Source of the DNA: Siniperca chuatsi
Lineage: Eukaryota; Chordata; Actinopteri; Centrarchiformes; Sinipercidae
NCBI RefSeq assembly: GCF_020085105.1
Contig: NC_058045.1
Location: 16,527,833 to 16,591,832 of the forward strand
DNA length: 64,000 bases
Direction of reading: 5' to 3'
Part shown: piece after piece, positions 1 through 21,503 of the stretch
Position numbering within the stretch: position 1 is the stretch's first letter
How the letters are laid out: each line of letters opens with the position of its first letter
Notes under the pieces: model-generated
Databases searched by the model: none
What the model was told of the DNA's origin: nothing
What the model saw: the letters and a program-made list of their open reading frames with translations, nothing else
Translations under genes and position numbers: made by a program

Positions 1-159
1 ACTCCTGTGTGTGTGTGTGTCTGTGTGTGAGAGAGATACACACATCTCCAAATTCCTCACTGATCTTCAACTTTGACCAGCTGCTGAATGGCCTCGTGGC
101 AGAGGTGTGTTTGAACTGCTGTTCTGAATAACAGTAGCTTGACCCACAAAGTGCTATCT

Positions 160-7788
<7,629 letters not shown>

Positions 7789-7809
7789 CACCTCTTGAGG
7801 ACACTAGAG
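7789..7809 (-). other. polg: polg 5'UTR part of the first coding exon
   Basis: On the minus strand a polypyrimidine tract and AG end at 7810, just before the polg ATG at 7788. This implies a separate upstream non-coding exon, probably in 8.3-8.65 kb, that I could not place. An upstream in-frame GTG at 7791 is not needed as a start. Confidence 0.6.
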
Positions 7810-8822
7810 CTGGAAGACATTGACACGAGATCAACATTATGACATGACACAGCTTAGCCTGTTTGCCTCTCATGTAATGTAATGACAGGAACAAACTGGG
7901 ACTAGATGCAGCTAGCTATATCTATGTACAAGGTAGGTTCTAGATACAGATCAATAGTGGTTGATTTATCTTATGATGTGTGATTTTGCTAAAGTGGTCT
8001 TTAAGGGTTCGTTAAATGATATCTAAGCCAATTTCTGAGTTTATTTTTTTCTGAGTAAAACAAAATCTTGGTCTTTTTCATTCATCCCTACCTACTTTAC
8101 ATTTAACTTCACGTACTGACACACAATTTAGTCACATTATAGAGGACGAGGAACTGAATCAAAAATACTTAATATTTTACTCTGATAAGGTTAACTTACT
8201 CAAAAAAAGAATCAACTTTAACATTAACGCTAGACATAAGTTACGTTAACTAACGTTTAACGTTAGCTAGCTTAACCTACTGTAGCTTAGTATAGCTGGA
8301 TAAGTTACACTCGCAGAACAATAGTCACCTCCTTGACTTTCTTGGTTAAATTAACAGTCCACCAACCTGATAACGTGTGTTTACTAACACTTGACCCATG
8401 CTCACCCCATGCTAATGTGTGAGCAACCAAACAAAATAATAACGCTCGCTAAATGTGTTAGCTAGACTGTGGCTAAAAGCAAAAAGGGCACCTCACCAGA
8501 TCTGTGTTATCAGGTATAACGTTAAAGTTATAAACTAAAATATGTTTAAAATCGCTCCACAGCAAATGAGGTTGCTACCTTAGCATGTCTACCCACGGGG
8601 GTGTGGGTTGTAAAACCAAAGCAAGACGAAGCGTTAGCGACCCCAAGCGGTCCGGATGACTGCATCTGTTTTTAAACAATACAAACAAATGATAGGATTA
8701 ACAGTATGGAGGATAAGACACAGTTTTGTACAGTGGGCATAGGTGGATTAGCAACAATTCTTTGTTTAAATTAATTCATGTGGGTGATAAAACGATATCA
8801 TGCCCGTTAGCTACACATGGTG
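7810..8822. other. polg / tRNA-Arg intergenic region
   Basis: This AT-rich DNA should contain the polg promoter and non-coding first exon, because polg is transcribed leftward from here. I see no open reading frame of interest, no clear TATA box and no recognisable repeat. The segment around 8580-8660 is more GC-rich and is the most likely transcription start area. That placement is an inference from composition only. Confidence 0.35.
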
Positions 8823-8895
8823 GGCCGCGTGGCCTAATGGATAAGGCGTCTGACTTCGGATCAGAAGATTGCAGGTTCGAGTCCTGCCGCGGTCG
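8823..8895 (+). tRNA. tRNA-Arg (anticodon TCG)
   Basis: This is a 73-nt cloverleaf. The 7-bp acceptor stem pairs GGCCGCG (8823-8829) with CGCGGTC (8888-8894) with one G-T pair, and the discriminator base is G. The D-arm has the A-box TGGCCTAATGG. The anticodon loop CTTCGGA (8854-8860) carries TCG at 8856-8858, reading CGA arginine codons. The T-arm GCAGG-TTCGAGT-CCTGC is the B-box. A TTTT run at 8897-8900 is a typical pol III stop. CCA is not encoded and there is no intron, as expected of a nuclear gene. It sits between the divergent polg and tvp23a. Confidence 0.97.
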
Positions 8896-9192
8896 AAATT
8901 TTGATGCTCTGACTGCATTTCGTCGCGTTTCCTTCAGTAAAATGCAGAACCGTTAGCGACATTTGACTGATTTGACTGCTATACGACAAGGAGTTTTATT
9001 GTAGTGGTAAATTAAGTCCAGGCCATCCTCTTTACCTTGAAATAATTTTAAGCCCAGCTTCCTGATGTGGATGTGAATGTAGTGACTGAGGAGGTCGGTC
9101 TCATTTCACTGCAACACCTGGCTTATTCCAGCTCTATTTACAGCTACGCGTTCCCCGAATGGTACTTCGCTTTGCTTTACACATCTACGATC

Positions 9193-10669
<1,477 letters not shown>

Positions 10670-10907
10670 AGATGACCTCCTGTACCTGTACAGCCACTCT
10701 GCTGTGCTTATGTGTGTGTTCATGTGTGTGTCTCTCTCTGTGTGTGTGTGTGAGAGAGATAAAGAGGGAGATAGATGAGTGCTGCCTCATCTCCAAAGTT
10801 CTAACAAGCTGCATCTACTTGAATGGCTGTGTGCCTTCCTTGTGCATGCCTTATGCTGCTGACTGTTCATTCCCATGTTGCCCATGGATTGGTCTGGCTA
10901 TTATGTC

Positions 10908-10913
10908 AATAAA
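10908..10913 (+). terminator. tvp23a: poly(A) signal of tvp23a
   Basis: A canonical AATAAA lies about 240 bases after the tvp23a stop codon, in the same orientation. It is the first such hexamer downstream. Confidence 0.7.
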
Positions 10914-10929
10914 AGATAAGTGCATTTAA

Positions 10930-12780
10930 AAAAATGTCTTACTCAGTAAATTATTGTTGTTGGTTGAACACCATATACCTGCAAATTCATTTATTATGAA
11001 AGAAGCAAAAAGCATGTCGTTTTTATGTACAAGCCAGATTTCTAGATTGTGATATATATGTTCTTTGACTTGCTTTCAGTAAACGTCTCTGTGGCATGTA
11101 CATACTTGACCATGATAGAAAACACAGGGCTAAATCTGATGTAAGGACTCCTAAACTAGCATTAGTAGCCTACCTGTTAAAAAAATTGGATTCACTGAAG
11201 GAAGAAAAGAGAGTTGGTGTGTATGAAATGGAGTGATTGTGTCTCCAATGTTTGACTGAAATTGTTCCACTACACCTCTAAAGGTTTCAACAAGAAATGC
11301 TGATGGCACCTCAGATACAGTGTCAAGCATTAATGATATGTGGACAAACAAATGACCATTAAAGTCTGAAATGTAGACAGTTGTAATCTGTAGTAAGGCT
11401 ATGTGTTGTGGCAGGCAGATTTTCTGTGCTTCAGCACGCCACATGATGAATAAATGAGCAAAAGCACACGAACCATGCTTGTCTTGAAAACTGAACCAAA
11501 AAAACGATTTAAACATTATTCAAGCATAAAATCCTATAGAGACCAGTGCATATAAAACGTTTCAGATTATAAATCTTTTGGTATGAAAATTTCTTCCATG
11601 AGAAATTGAGTTTTAGAAATATTCATTTGTGTACCGCAGGTTACAATCTAACTCAAATGTATTTACTCCCCAACATCTGGGGGGAAACTAGTTATTTTAC
11701 ACTGGCCAGGTTGAGCTATTCCAATTTTAGTAGTTTACCACATTAAAGGCCCTCAGACAACATTTTCTTCTGACCATACAGATTTGGAGGGAATTGTTCA
11801 TACTACTCTTGGCCATGGCCCCTGTGCTCTCAAACCATCACTTGCCACATACAAAGGCCTCAAGACCTTAAAGATGTTTTATTTATCAAGAATGCTCACA
11901 CCCGCTTCCAGCCTGTGAAACCCTGTGAACAGGGTAGGGTGGGAAATCATTTTATTGTGCTCACAAAACTTACAATAGCCTATATTGTAGTATGCTATGT
12001 CCAGCAGATAGTCCAGTGATAGAATAAAATATTAACCCATACGTAGCACCATTTGGCTGCCCGTGGTCACCAGAATTGCTTATGCTGGCTTGAGCCACAG
12101 TCAATATAATAAGGGAGTTTTTTCAGTAGTTGAAATTGTTTGAGTATACATAACATGGCAGTGGAATTGATTTTCTGAAGAAATGTTAACAAGCTCAAAA
12201 ACTAACATGGAAGAACTATAGAGCCATATAAAGTGGAGCTGGATTGTCACACAGAATACAGGACTGAAAATCTCTCATAAAGGATTACAAGACCTTTGAA
12301 ATTCTGATGAAAGCATTTGTTGTTTTTTAAGCCTTCAGCTGGAAATAGTAGATCACAATCTGGCCTCACTAGACGTCTAGTCTATTTAAAAGGAACAATA
12401 AATATATATCAAGTGAAATGATCAAAAGCCCCAAAACAGCTGCTAAATGGACCTCGAGGTGATGTTGTTTGGTCAGCTGCTGTTTCCAAGGTATGAACCT
12501 TCAGTTTCAACTTTCAAGCCAACATGGACAAGTATTCCTAAAAGTGAAAGAAAAAATGGAAATTTGAACATTTACAACTTTCAAGACAACTGGACAAACT
12601 CCTTACTAAAGTAACTAAAGTTACTAAATGGACCTAGGGGTGAGATTGTTTTGTCAACTATTGAAAAAAGGGTTTGTCTTGTGCATTTCTTGGTCTTGTC
12701 CATATAGGTTCTTCTTCTTATTATTATTAGTAGTAGTAGTGGTGGTGGTGAAGAAATCAACAAAAAGCAAGAGAAAACTG
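10930..12780. other. Gene-free spacer, tvp23a to mir-9 host
   Basis: I see AT-rich DNA with no plausible exon. The longest reading frames are short and match no family I know. Near the right end (12717-12747) there is a run passing through TTA, TAG and TGG triplets. Confidence 0.6.
12717..12747. repeat. Compound trinucleotide repeat (TTA/TAG/TGG)
   Basis: Consecutive short blocks of TTA, TAG and TGG units lie directly upstream of the inferred mir-9 host promoter. Confidence 0.7.
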
Positions 12781-12794
12781 TGAGGAGTGAGATG

Positions 12795-12900
12795 TCTCGC
12801 TGAATTCGTGTTCTTTGGTGCCGGCGGACTCTGTGATTGGTCAACACGCCCTGGTCCTGGAATGACGTCAGTGCGGGAGCGAGTAGAGGAAGCGCGCGGA
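12795..12900 (+). promoter_or_regulatory. Inferred promoter of the mir-9 host transcript (CCAAT + CRE)
   Basis: An inverted CCAAT box (ATTGG, 12836-12840) is followed by a full palindromic cAMP response element TGACGTCA (12863-12870), in a local GC-rich island that is otherwise rare in this AT-rich region. A good splice donor follows at 13075. The pairing of a CRE and a CCAAT box before an exon-like segment suggests a TATA-less promoter firing to the right, toward mir-9. The start site itself cannot be read from sequence. Confidence 0.5.
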
Positions 12901-13074
12901 CTGGAGGAGAGGCAGAAGCCGGAGGACTGAGGATGAAACTGGACTCACCTGGAAGCAGCAGCGCCGACGCTCTTCAAGGGCCCGATGGAAACGCAGAAAA
13001 ATTCATCTGGGAAATTCATTACAGCCTGAAGTTCAGGACATTTCTTTGCAGAGTCTGCTCTGCTTCTGAAACAG

Positions 13075-14580
13075 GTAAGAAACGCGCCTGGAAACAGACA
13101 TGATTTGCACGGCATTACAGCATTACATTTTAGCAGCTTTGAATCTGTTCTCATGCCATGTCCATGTGTCTTATGCAGATAATTTAGGGACACATGTGAT
13201 GCATGTTAAGTTTACCTTATTGTTTAATATTTTTTCTTTACGGGAGGTCACATAGCCAGAAACGCCCTTGCGTTTCATTTGAAATGAGGGGGAAGCGTAT
13301 GGCTTTGGTCCCTAAACAGACAAAAACCCTTGTTCTTTAAAGTGCAAGAATATACCACCACGCTCCTCTGCCTATTATTATGATCTGTAACAAATTGCTT
13401 TCTGTAATAGCTCATGCGGATAATCCTGGTGGTGTGAAATAGTCAAGTTTTAGAAGAAGTAGGCCAATCGCAACTCTCATTAAAAGTGGGGATTCGTTGC
13501 CCCCAGGGAGCACTGAAGAGCCAAGAGCAAATTAAAGCATCTTAAAACCCAGCCGAGTTCCGATTTAGTAGCCTAGATTTTTCAAACGTGTCAGCTGTTG
13601 ATCTCGGAGCACCTCTGAACCTGCTGCTGCAGCGAAGAGCCATTTCTTTACCTAACGCGGTCTCAGGTTCGTGGTCATGGTCGAGCCTTCAGGCCGCCCC
13701 TGTCTGACGTTTCATGATCATCCAGTGAGACAAAATAGGCTTTTTAGTATTATACCACCTTACATGTGTAGATGCAGACAAGTTCTAAAGCCAGTATCTT
13801 TGTGATTTTACAACAACATGTCAGGTAAAATACCACCAGTCATTCATTCAGTTTGTTAAGATGTCATTAGTTGTATAAAAGTCTGAATGGTGCCCTAAAT
13901 GAAAAATACCTAGTGTAAAAGGAAAGGGTATCTGCAGAATACAGGCCTGTCCTAACTAAATATCCTTCAGCGTGCAGGTGGATATTTTTGAATGCAACTT
14001 AACACGTGAAATGTGACTGGCTTATATTTCAAATTGCCAGTTTAAACTCGTTTTTTAAGGTCTCATTTGACACGTTCTGCTTTGTAAAATGTGCAATATT
14101 ATATCCGACTCCTTTTAGACATATAGTGCAAGAGATGCTTATGCAATAGGCCCCCATATATTTCCGTAAAAATACAAAATCATATTTGTATGTTCTTACG
14201 GAAAAACAAAAACCCCTACAGTAATCATATAATATTTTTCAAGGAGGCTTTTCAAATCTAACTACGATATAAAATGACATTTGCAGAACTAAAGTTAGGC
14301 CACTGTAATCTCAACATTGACAGACCTTCAACCACACAGCTTGTGTATCACGACAGGGATATTTGACGGCTGAATGCTTTAGTTTGTAGCTTCTTTAACC
14401 CACAAAATATGTGTTCAAATTGAACACATCTGTTCCATATCCTCCCCACGTGCTAGGCTGCTGTTATTCTCCATGGCCTCAACTGTTTAGCTGCGATTCA
14501 AAAACAGTGTAGCCTAAATGAGCTGGAAATGTCTTTTTAAACATTACAGGCCATACTAATGCATCTTCAACTCCTCTTAG
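13075..14580. other. Inferred intron 1 of the mir-9 host
   Basis: No reading frame or recognisable repeat. It may hold regulatory DNA, but I identified no specific site with confidence. Confidence 0.4.
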
Positions 14581-14623
14581 ATGACGCCAGCACCACGTCG
14601 GGCTACAGCACGAGCGTGTGAGA

Positions 14624-14713
14624 GGGGCTCTGTTTCTGTCTTTGGTTATCTAGCTGTATGAGTGTTAAATACCTGTCATAAAGCTAGATAACCGAAAGTA
14701 GAAATGACTTCCG
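14624..14713 (+). ncRNA. mir9-3: mir-9 precursor hairpin (mir-9-3 by location)
   Basis: The mature miR-9-5p (TCTTTGGTTATCTAGCTGTA then TGA) occupies 14639-14661, and the star strand miR-9-3p (starting ATAAAGCTAGATAACC) occupies 14678-14699. They pair around a short loop, and the flanking stem bases resemble vertebrate mir-9-3. miR-9 is a deeply conserved neural microRNA controlling progenitor proliferation and differentiation. The mature sequence alone cannot distinguish paralogs; the mir-9-3 call rests on linkage to rhcg and polg, as in human 15q26.1. The hairpin starts about 43 bases after a good 3' splice site, so it is exonic in the inferred host. Confidence 0.97.
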
Positions 14714-15465
14714 TAACGTTGTGTTCCTTCCCGAAAGAGCAGGGACTTTGATTTGACGGATTTCGACTTTTCACCTCAAAAAGGTAAGAAACTACTTCTG
14801 CTTTGTGGTTTCCTTAAAGTTTGTTAGGAAAATTAGCATACAAACAATCCCAAATGGTTAGTACAACACGCACAAACGAGGTCTACAAGTAATATTAATA
14901 AGTGAGGGTTTTTTTGCTTTCATACAAACTTTTTAGCATATGGGAGATTTATAGGCATTTTAATATTTTGCAGAGCTTTTTCTTTGCAGAAAAATGTTTA
15001 TCTGTTAATTGTATATATCACCCTGATATCAGTCATGTAATGATAAGGAAAACAAAAATGCCTTTCACACAGTATGTGTTGATTTTTAAAAAAAAATTTT
15101 TTTTTTTGAAAGACAAAAGCATAAAGTTCACCCAGCTTCTCATTGATCACTATGTTACAAAGTTTGATGTAGGCCCAGAAATCTTTATTTTTTTTAAATT
15201 AAATCTCATTTCAGTTTAATTGAGGATTCAGTCAATAACTGGCCCTGTTTTTACTTGGTGGTTATAAGGGTTGCTGTCCATTCAGGTCCTCTGCAACATG
15301 GGGCTGAATGTTAAACAGGTCGCCCAGTGAACAAGAACTCCCAAACTTTCTCCATTTCAAGGGCTCCCATGTGGATATGCATGAGACCTGAGATTTAGTA
15401 ACATCATCTGAGAAGAATTTAGCTTTAATTGTGCAAATAAAAGCAAATAATGTAGGCAGGGAGGT

Positions 15466-15822
15466 GCTTAAGATGTTGAGGTTCTCTTTGGGAGTGACGA
15501 GGACGGACAGGATCAGGAATGAGTACATCAGAGGGACAGCTCATGTTAGATGTTTCGGAGATAAAGTCAGAGAGGCCAGATTGAGGTGGTTTGGACATGT
15601 TCAGAGGAGAGATTGTGAATATATTGGTAGAAGGATGCTGAGGTTGGAGCTGCCAGGCAGGAGGTCAAGAGGAAGACCAAAGAGGAGATTTCTGGATGTA
15701 GTGAGAGAGGACATGAAGTTAATTGGTGTGAGTGAAAAGGATGCAGAGGACAGGGTTAGATGGAGGCACATGATTCGCTGTGGCGACCCCTGAAAGGGAA
15801 CAGCCGAAAGGAAAAGAAGAAG
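15466..15822 (+). mobile_element. 5'-truncated RTE-like LINE with target-site duplication
   Basis: A 357-bp insertion encodes the last part of a non-LTR reverse transcriptase: RLRWFGHVQRR, GRRSRGRPKRRFLD and DRVRWRHMIRCGDP, the C-terminal signature common in RTE/BovB-like elements, ending in the stop of CGDP*. A short 3'UTR (CTGAAAGGGAACAGCC) ends in an AAG-rich tail. The segment is flanked by a perfect 17-bp direct repeat AATGTAGGCAGGGAGGT at 15449-15465 and 15823-15839. This marks target-primed insertion with strong 5' truncation. It cannot move by itself. The exact clade needs a library comparison. Confidence 0.85.
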
Positions 15823-15852
15823 AATGTAGGCAGGGAGGTAATATTCACAATA

Positions 15853-16054
15853 GGCCTTTTTCACAGCAGACATTTTGACTTGTCATAGTAGGAAAAGCAC
15901 AGGTGTTACTAACATTAACAAAGGCTCTGTTCTATTCAAGTCTGCCAGCATGTACAATACCAGGACCCTGAAACCAAAGCAGTTAAATGGAATTCAGCCA
16001 TCATTCATTTTATTATTTAGCTGAGCTTTTCCTACTGTGACATGTCAAAGTGTA
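15853..16054. mobile_element. MITE copy 1 with inverted ends
   Basis: The left arm begins GGCCTTTTTCACAGC and runs through GGAAAAGCACAGGTG. The right arm GCTTTTCCTACTGTGACAT (from 16025) is its imperfect inverted complement, though the outermost right bases are lost. The internal part (CCAGGACCC...GCAGTTAAA...GAATTCAGCCATCATT) recurs near 46.1 kb, and the left arm recurs near 47.2 kb. Small size, inverted ends and no coding capacity indicate a non-autonomous DNA transposon. Confidence 0.65.
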
Positions 16055-17442
16055 TATATCTCTGATCGCTCCTGCTCTCCTTACTTTGTTTAGGGCCTCT
16101 AGGATTTCCCTCAAGGATCCCTGGAGGTACCTGCTTTGGGACACACTGCGGTGTTGCCCCGCCATCCCTAATGCTCATATTTTACCAAAGCAGATCCTCT
16201 TTTATCTGATTTATCTTTTGCATTTAACAGCACCCTGTTTAATTCATTTACTTTTATCTTTTGGGAGAGTATTTTCCATTTGTTTAAAAAAAAAAAAGCA
16301 TTTTAGATTTCACCTGTGAGACTTATAGAAGAAAGAAAAGGGAGGACACTACTTTGTCCAGGCACTAACGTCTCCAGGACGGCTAATAATGCAGTTGAGT
16401 GGTGTAGCACCCTACACACACAGGGTTGAAAAAAAACACTTGGCTGTATTTAAAGCTGTACCGAATCTTGGAGCCTTTGGGATACATTGTGTCTTCCCTC
16501 AATGAGAAGGCCAGGGCCATCCTGCAGACAGGAGCTGAACTTTTTAACTTGGTACTTCAGCACTGTGCAGTGCAAACGCTCAGCCCAGTGAATGCCACTA
16601 AAGCCTAAAGAGCACCAAAGTGAGATGAGTTTTCATTCACTCTGTTAACTACCTTTTGCAGTAGAGCTCGCTGTCAAACTAGGCTAATTGCTTCGTTTCA
16701 CAGCGAGATATTGGATATGTGAAAAGGCCGTGGTCCTGAGCTTTGCCTGTTACAGGTAGCGAATCAACTTGGCACGCCTCATTAATGAATGGGAATAAAA
16801 ACACACAGGCTTTATTTATGGGATGGTCCAATGCATCCTTGTTTCAACCTGTGTACATGTATAATGCAAATTATTCTTTTTGTGCTTTTATTGCAGCAAA
16901 AATACACACTCACGCACACAAATAACACAATGACGAGATTGCTCTTTAAATCTTTAAAAGTTTTGATAACTTTATAACCACAACTCACGTGTGCACATGT
17001 AAAGTGCTGCTGGTCAGTTGTTTAAATAAGATCAAAAGGTTTAGCTATACTGATAACTAAGAGTGCAAAATGTGCTTTTCATGTTTTATTCCTCTGTTTT
17101 CTCTCTTCCATCTGCTCTTGTTACAGGCTTCCGACTAATAGCATTGAATGATTTGGGGTTCCTGAAAAGAGGGTAGAACCATCATTAAAAGAAAACGGGG
17201 GGGTGGGGGACACCCCCCTCCTCACCCTTTTTACCCAAGAGCATCTAATGCCATCTGTACTGCCAACGGGGGGGACACTTTGCCTGTGCCAGGAGACGAA
17301 CAAAGACTCCTTGGAGTATGGGCGCACTCAGAGGAGCCATCTTGAGAGATGTTGCTGCGACACCTAAAATGGCTGGGCTGGCATACGAGGTGAGCTACAT
17401 CATGGTTTTCTGTTGGGTACCAGTGGAGGTGGTGGTGGTGGG

Positions 17443-17444
<2 letters not shown>

Positions 17445-17480
<36 letters not shown>
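17445..17480. repeat. (GT)n microsatellite
   Basis: Eighteen GT units lie just after the inferred third host exon. Confidence 0.95.
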
Positions 17481-17482
<2 letters not shown>

Positions 17483-18611
17483 TGGGGGATGGGGGAAGAT
17501 AGAAGGATGAGGGAAAGAAGAAGAGTTTCCCATTTCCTCCCCAGTCACACATGGCCTTTCTCCTCTATCTTCTGCTCCTGCTAATTAGCAGTTAAGGGGG
17601 GGTGTCGGTGGTGGTTGATGGTGGAAGGGGGGGCTGGGTATCAAACAAAATTAATGAGCTGGCACTGGTTGAAGGAAACCTGCCATCCTCTCTTGTCATG
17701 GTGCTTCTTTACTCCCTGATACACACCAGGCAGTGGTGTACGTCGTCTTTCCACTCAACAAAAATCGTAGATAAATTCATGCAAAACTGCTTTTGTTATG
17801 AAATTCACATTATGATATTTAGTACAGAATCTTAACTATCTTAATGTGCTGAACCCCTCAGGTGAATTTTGTTAAGGAGGCGGTGATAGGGGATACTCGG
17901 ATAATTTCCTATTTGGGGATTCACATTATTGTATTTAAAAGTAGAACCATTCCAATCTATTTAATTTACTTTATGAACAAAGATATTTTATGTGTAATAA
18001 TATCAGCACTGAATATTAGCAGTTTTTGCATTTCAAAACATTTATATAATGATGTTCATCAGAACATTTGAAGTGTTTGAAATGGCATTTTTGAAACATT
18101 TCAAAGACTGGTTACATGTTGGATCTCAAAAATTATATTAAATTGATTACAGTTACAGTAACATTGCTACTACAATGCTGCACACACAGTGAAGAACTTT
18201 ATATGACACATACAGACAAAAAATGTCAAACATCACTGATGTAAAAATGTCACAATCTTGCAAAATCTGACAGGGGGAAAACAGCGACCGCCAAATATCA
18301 CAGCTCCAAATCTTTACCACTTCCATCCCTGTAACCTCACACACACACACACGCAGATCCTGCGAACACTCCTTATCATGGCGTAGAGCTGCTCTCTACC
18401 CCTGGTGGCTCTGGCAGCAACCTGAAGCAGAGAAGCAGAGACACGTGAGCATGTGTGTCCAGAGCCAATATGTGCAGCTGCAGTGCTTGTGTGTTAATGA
18501 ACAGCGCCGTGCGTTTTCACATTATCATTCAGCCCTGCTCTCACTCTCTCCCCCCCTCAATAGCTGTTTAGTCCCGTCCCCCCCTCTCCCCGCCCTTCGT
18601 AAAGGCCTGCT

Positions 18612-18670
18612 TTCCCACCATTGTGGGAGCTGGTGCTGCGGCAGGCCTGGGCTGGGGGGCAGGGTGGGAA
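18612..18670. promoter_or_regulatory. Cluster of RBPJ (CSL)-like sites
   Basis: TTCCCAC (18612), GTGGGAG (18623) and GTGGGAA (18664) lie within 60 bases; the first two are in inverted orientation. GTGGGAA is the core bound by the Notch effector RBPJ. This is motif matching only, and the patch is GC-rich, which raises chance matches. Confidence 0.25.
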
Positions 18671-21464
18671 AGACCCTCCAGACTAGACATGAGCAGATGC
18701 CTGAGACATTAGACTGTCGTGCGGATCACCGGGGTCGGGTGAGCCGCAGAGTTTTAATTTGTGTGCAAGTGTATGTGTGTGTGATGGGGGGTAGTAGCCC
18801 AGGCCCTGGAGTGCCACCTGACTGTTCATTAGTCTATTCAGCCTCCTCTGCATGTCTGAAAGGCACGGAGATGCTGTTTTTTCTGCTAAATGGGAAGGAT
18901 TTCACTGCCATTAGAGATGCATTCATACATGATACGCTCAGGCCAGCACCCTGCACCACAGTAGATCACAGTTTGCCATTAGAGTGTATCAGAGTTGTAA
19001 TGCAATGATATTTCAACACCAACACACCGAGATGCATTTTCACGTTTTTAACAATAAGAATCAGATTTTATTTTATGCCGCGTGCCGGTCATCAGCCATG
19101 CACTCCTTTTTCTTTGCTCAGTTTACCAGCTGGATATGATTTGTCCCTCATGCAAACAGAATCTGCATATTTGTATTGCTCTCAGGTGGTAAAAAGACAG
19201 ACATCATGAAAATCTCACAAGACAGTTGGTGGCACGTGCATCACTGAGAATGACTCAGCTAAGGCGATGGGTGTGCCTAACAAGCAGAATGATGTAACCC
19301 GCGGATTATTAATGAGCCTCATACTGTACTACTACATACTGTGTGCCTCCAAAAGATATGTAAGGCATGTGCAGCCCACGTGTCATATCTTTATTCATAT
19401 AAAAGACTCAGAGCTGTCTTTGTAATTGCATTTGTGCTGCTCATCTGTGATATACAGCGCATTCCTTTGGGCAGGTTTGACAGAAGAGAGAAAGCAAGGT
19501 GAAGGCGAGAAATTAATCTTGGAGATACAGTAGCTTGCTCCATGCTACGTCTCTGTTGCAGATCTCCATTGTGCATTAGAGAAAACAGAGTAGCAGGACG
19601 GGTAATAAAATTGTTGCTTTCGAAAAGTAAAACTAAAGATTGGCTCATCAAGAAAGGGTTAATGATAGTGGAGGCAACAGAGGCAGGTGTAGCACATGGG
19701 CAGACATGTTTGAGCCACCAGTGTTACCTCTGCATTTGCTGATGAAGCTAGCTTGTGTTAGCTTGTGCAGTGCCATGCTAAAGCAATTTGCAGCCGCAAA
19801 AGCTGGGCACGGAGGGCTGGTGTGTGTGTGTGTTATCGAAAAGAGTAAATGTGGGGAGGTCGGCCTGCAACTGTATGTGATAGCTGCTGCAGTCGACAGA
19901 GACATCGTGGTCAAAGAGTGACTGAATCGAATTTGTCAGGAAAATGTATTTATCCTTACTATTCCTGCTAGAAGAGCATTCACTTTTTTTTAGTATTTGG
20001 AGGATGTAAAAATGAGTGACACTCGCACAGAATATTTATTCGTCTAATGATTACTGTCTGTAATTCTGGCTAATTGCAATACGCAGGTTGAAATAACGTG
20101 AAATGAGCGGTAGGGAGTGAACACAATAAAATACGCTATCATGGTGGTATCAATTTGATTTTAATATTATGTGATGTCTTAGAAACACTTTGGTTAAAAT
20201 TGCTTAAGAGTCTAGTTTTAATCTGCTCTGAAACAAAGAGAGTTTTCAGATTTCAAGAGTGTCGAAAACCAGTGAGGTCAGCGGCTCAGGGGGATTTAGG
20301 ATCTGAACGTCCCTGAATCTTCCTCTGCACACTGTAGATACAGTGACTTGAATATTCATTATTCAATTCCTTCTTTTACATTACCTAAAAAATTACTTTC
20401 CACTCCAGAAAATGGCAGAATATAGATGATTACCGTTCCTTTCTTGCACCTCTCTTTCCTCTATTATTCATTATTAACTGTGTATTGCTTTTGCTATGTG
20501 GGATTTTCAGTGCAAGAAAATTATAATGTGACATGATGAAGTGACAGTAGCCAGTGCTCACTTCCAATTCTGTGTGGGTGAAGCAGTGAAGCCATAGTAG
20601 CGATAAAATGTTAATACCATATAGCTCCTGGGTTACCTCTTCGGATTCTCCTCACTATGTGTGGACACTATTAATGTTTTAACGGCTCTGCTGTGATATA
20701 TAAAGCCCAGCTCACGGGCCGCCCATAGTCTTGGATGAGGTCCAATGTGGGTCAAGCGAGGCTCATCAGGGTTTTTTAATGCAACTTTGGCCGAGACTAA
20801 TCTACCACAAAGCCTGACATTAAGTATCTTAGAGGAAGATGGAGAGAAGTTTCTACATCCCAGACTTTTCAGATTACGTCTGTTGGCTGTGGCGTCCCTG
20901 AGTAGGGGTCCTGTATGCTCCAATGAAAGTAGAGGAGAATTAGGTGACTGAGCCTTTAATACAGCGGCCCTTTGTAATCATATCAGGAGGAGATGAGGTT
21001 CTAGAGTGAGGAGAATTAGGGGGAATCCTTGGTGTGACCTCATTTTTACATGTTTTTTTTAATTCTACTGGTACAGTATGTGAATGTGATATCAGGGCAA
21101 AGGGTGAAAAAGGGAGTTAGAGAGGAAATGTTCATGGAAAAATAACAAAAAGGTCCAGAGCATATTCTCATCCTTATGTCACTATTCCTGCGTCAGATGG
21201 ATATTTTGATCCATCACTCAGAAATCAAGTCAAGTTCAAGTTCGTGGGTGCAGCCGCTCTGTCTGCGGCCAGTCGGGGAGTTAAGAGAGTCTCTGGCCAC
21301 CCTGGAGTACAAGAGGAGGTGGAGGTTGTGGGTGGGTGGGTGGATGGGGGTACATAGCCTTTGACCTCTGTTAGGGTTGCTATGGGAAAGAGGCCGGCCG
21401 GCTCAGTAATGTACGACTGAAAAGGCCGAACTGTCAGAGCTGTCCAGCAGACGTCAACCCCCCA

Positions 21465-21465
<1 letters not shown>

Positions 21466-21500
<35 letters not shown>
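21466..21500. repeat. (CA)n microsatellite
   Basis: About 17 CA units. Confidence 0.95.

Positions 21501-21503
<3 letters not shown>

Larger units (their letters stand above)
14784..17126. other. Inferred intron 2 of the mir-9 host
   Basis: Apart from the LINE fragment and the MITE listed separately, the rest is AT-rich DNA in which I see no exon or other element. Confidence 0.4.

Noticed and set aside
12932-13074. 48-codon open frame in the inferred first exon of the mir-9 host
   Set aside because: No family resemblance, and the frame has no clear partner in the next inferred exon; more likely chance.
18445-19008. 187-codon open frame
   Set aside because: Low-complexity, cysteine- and proline-rich composition, no splice or family support.
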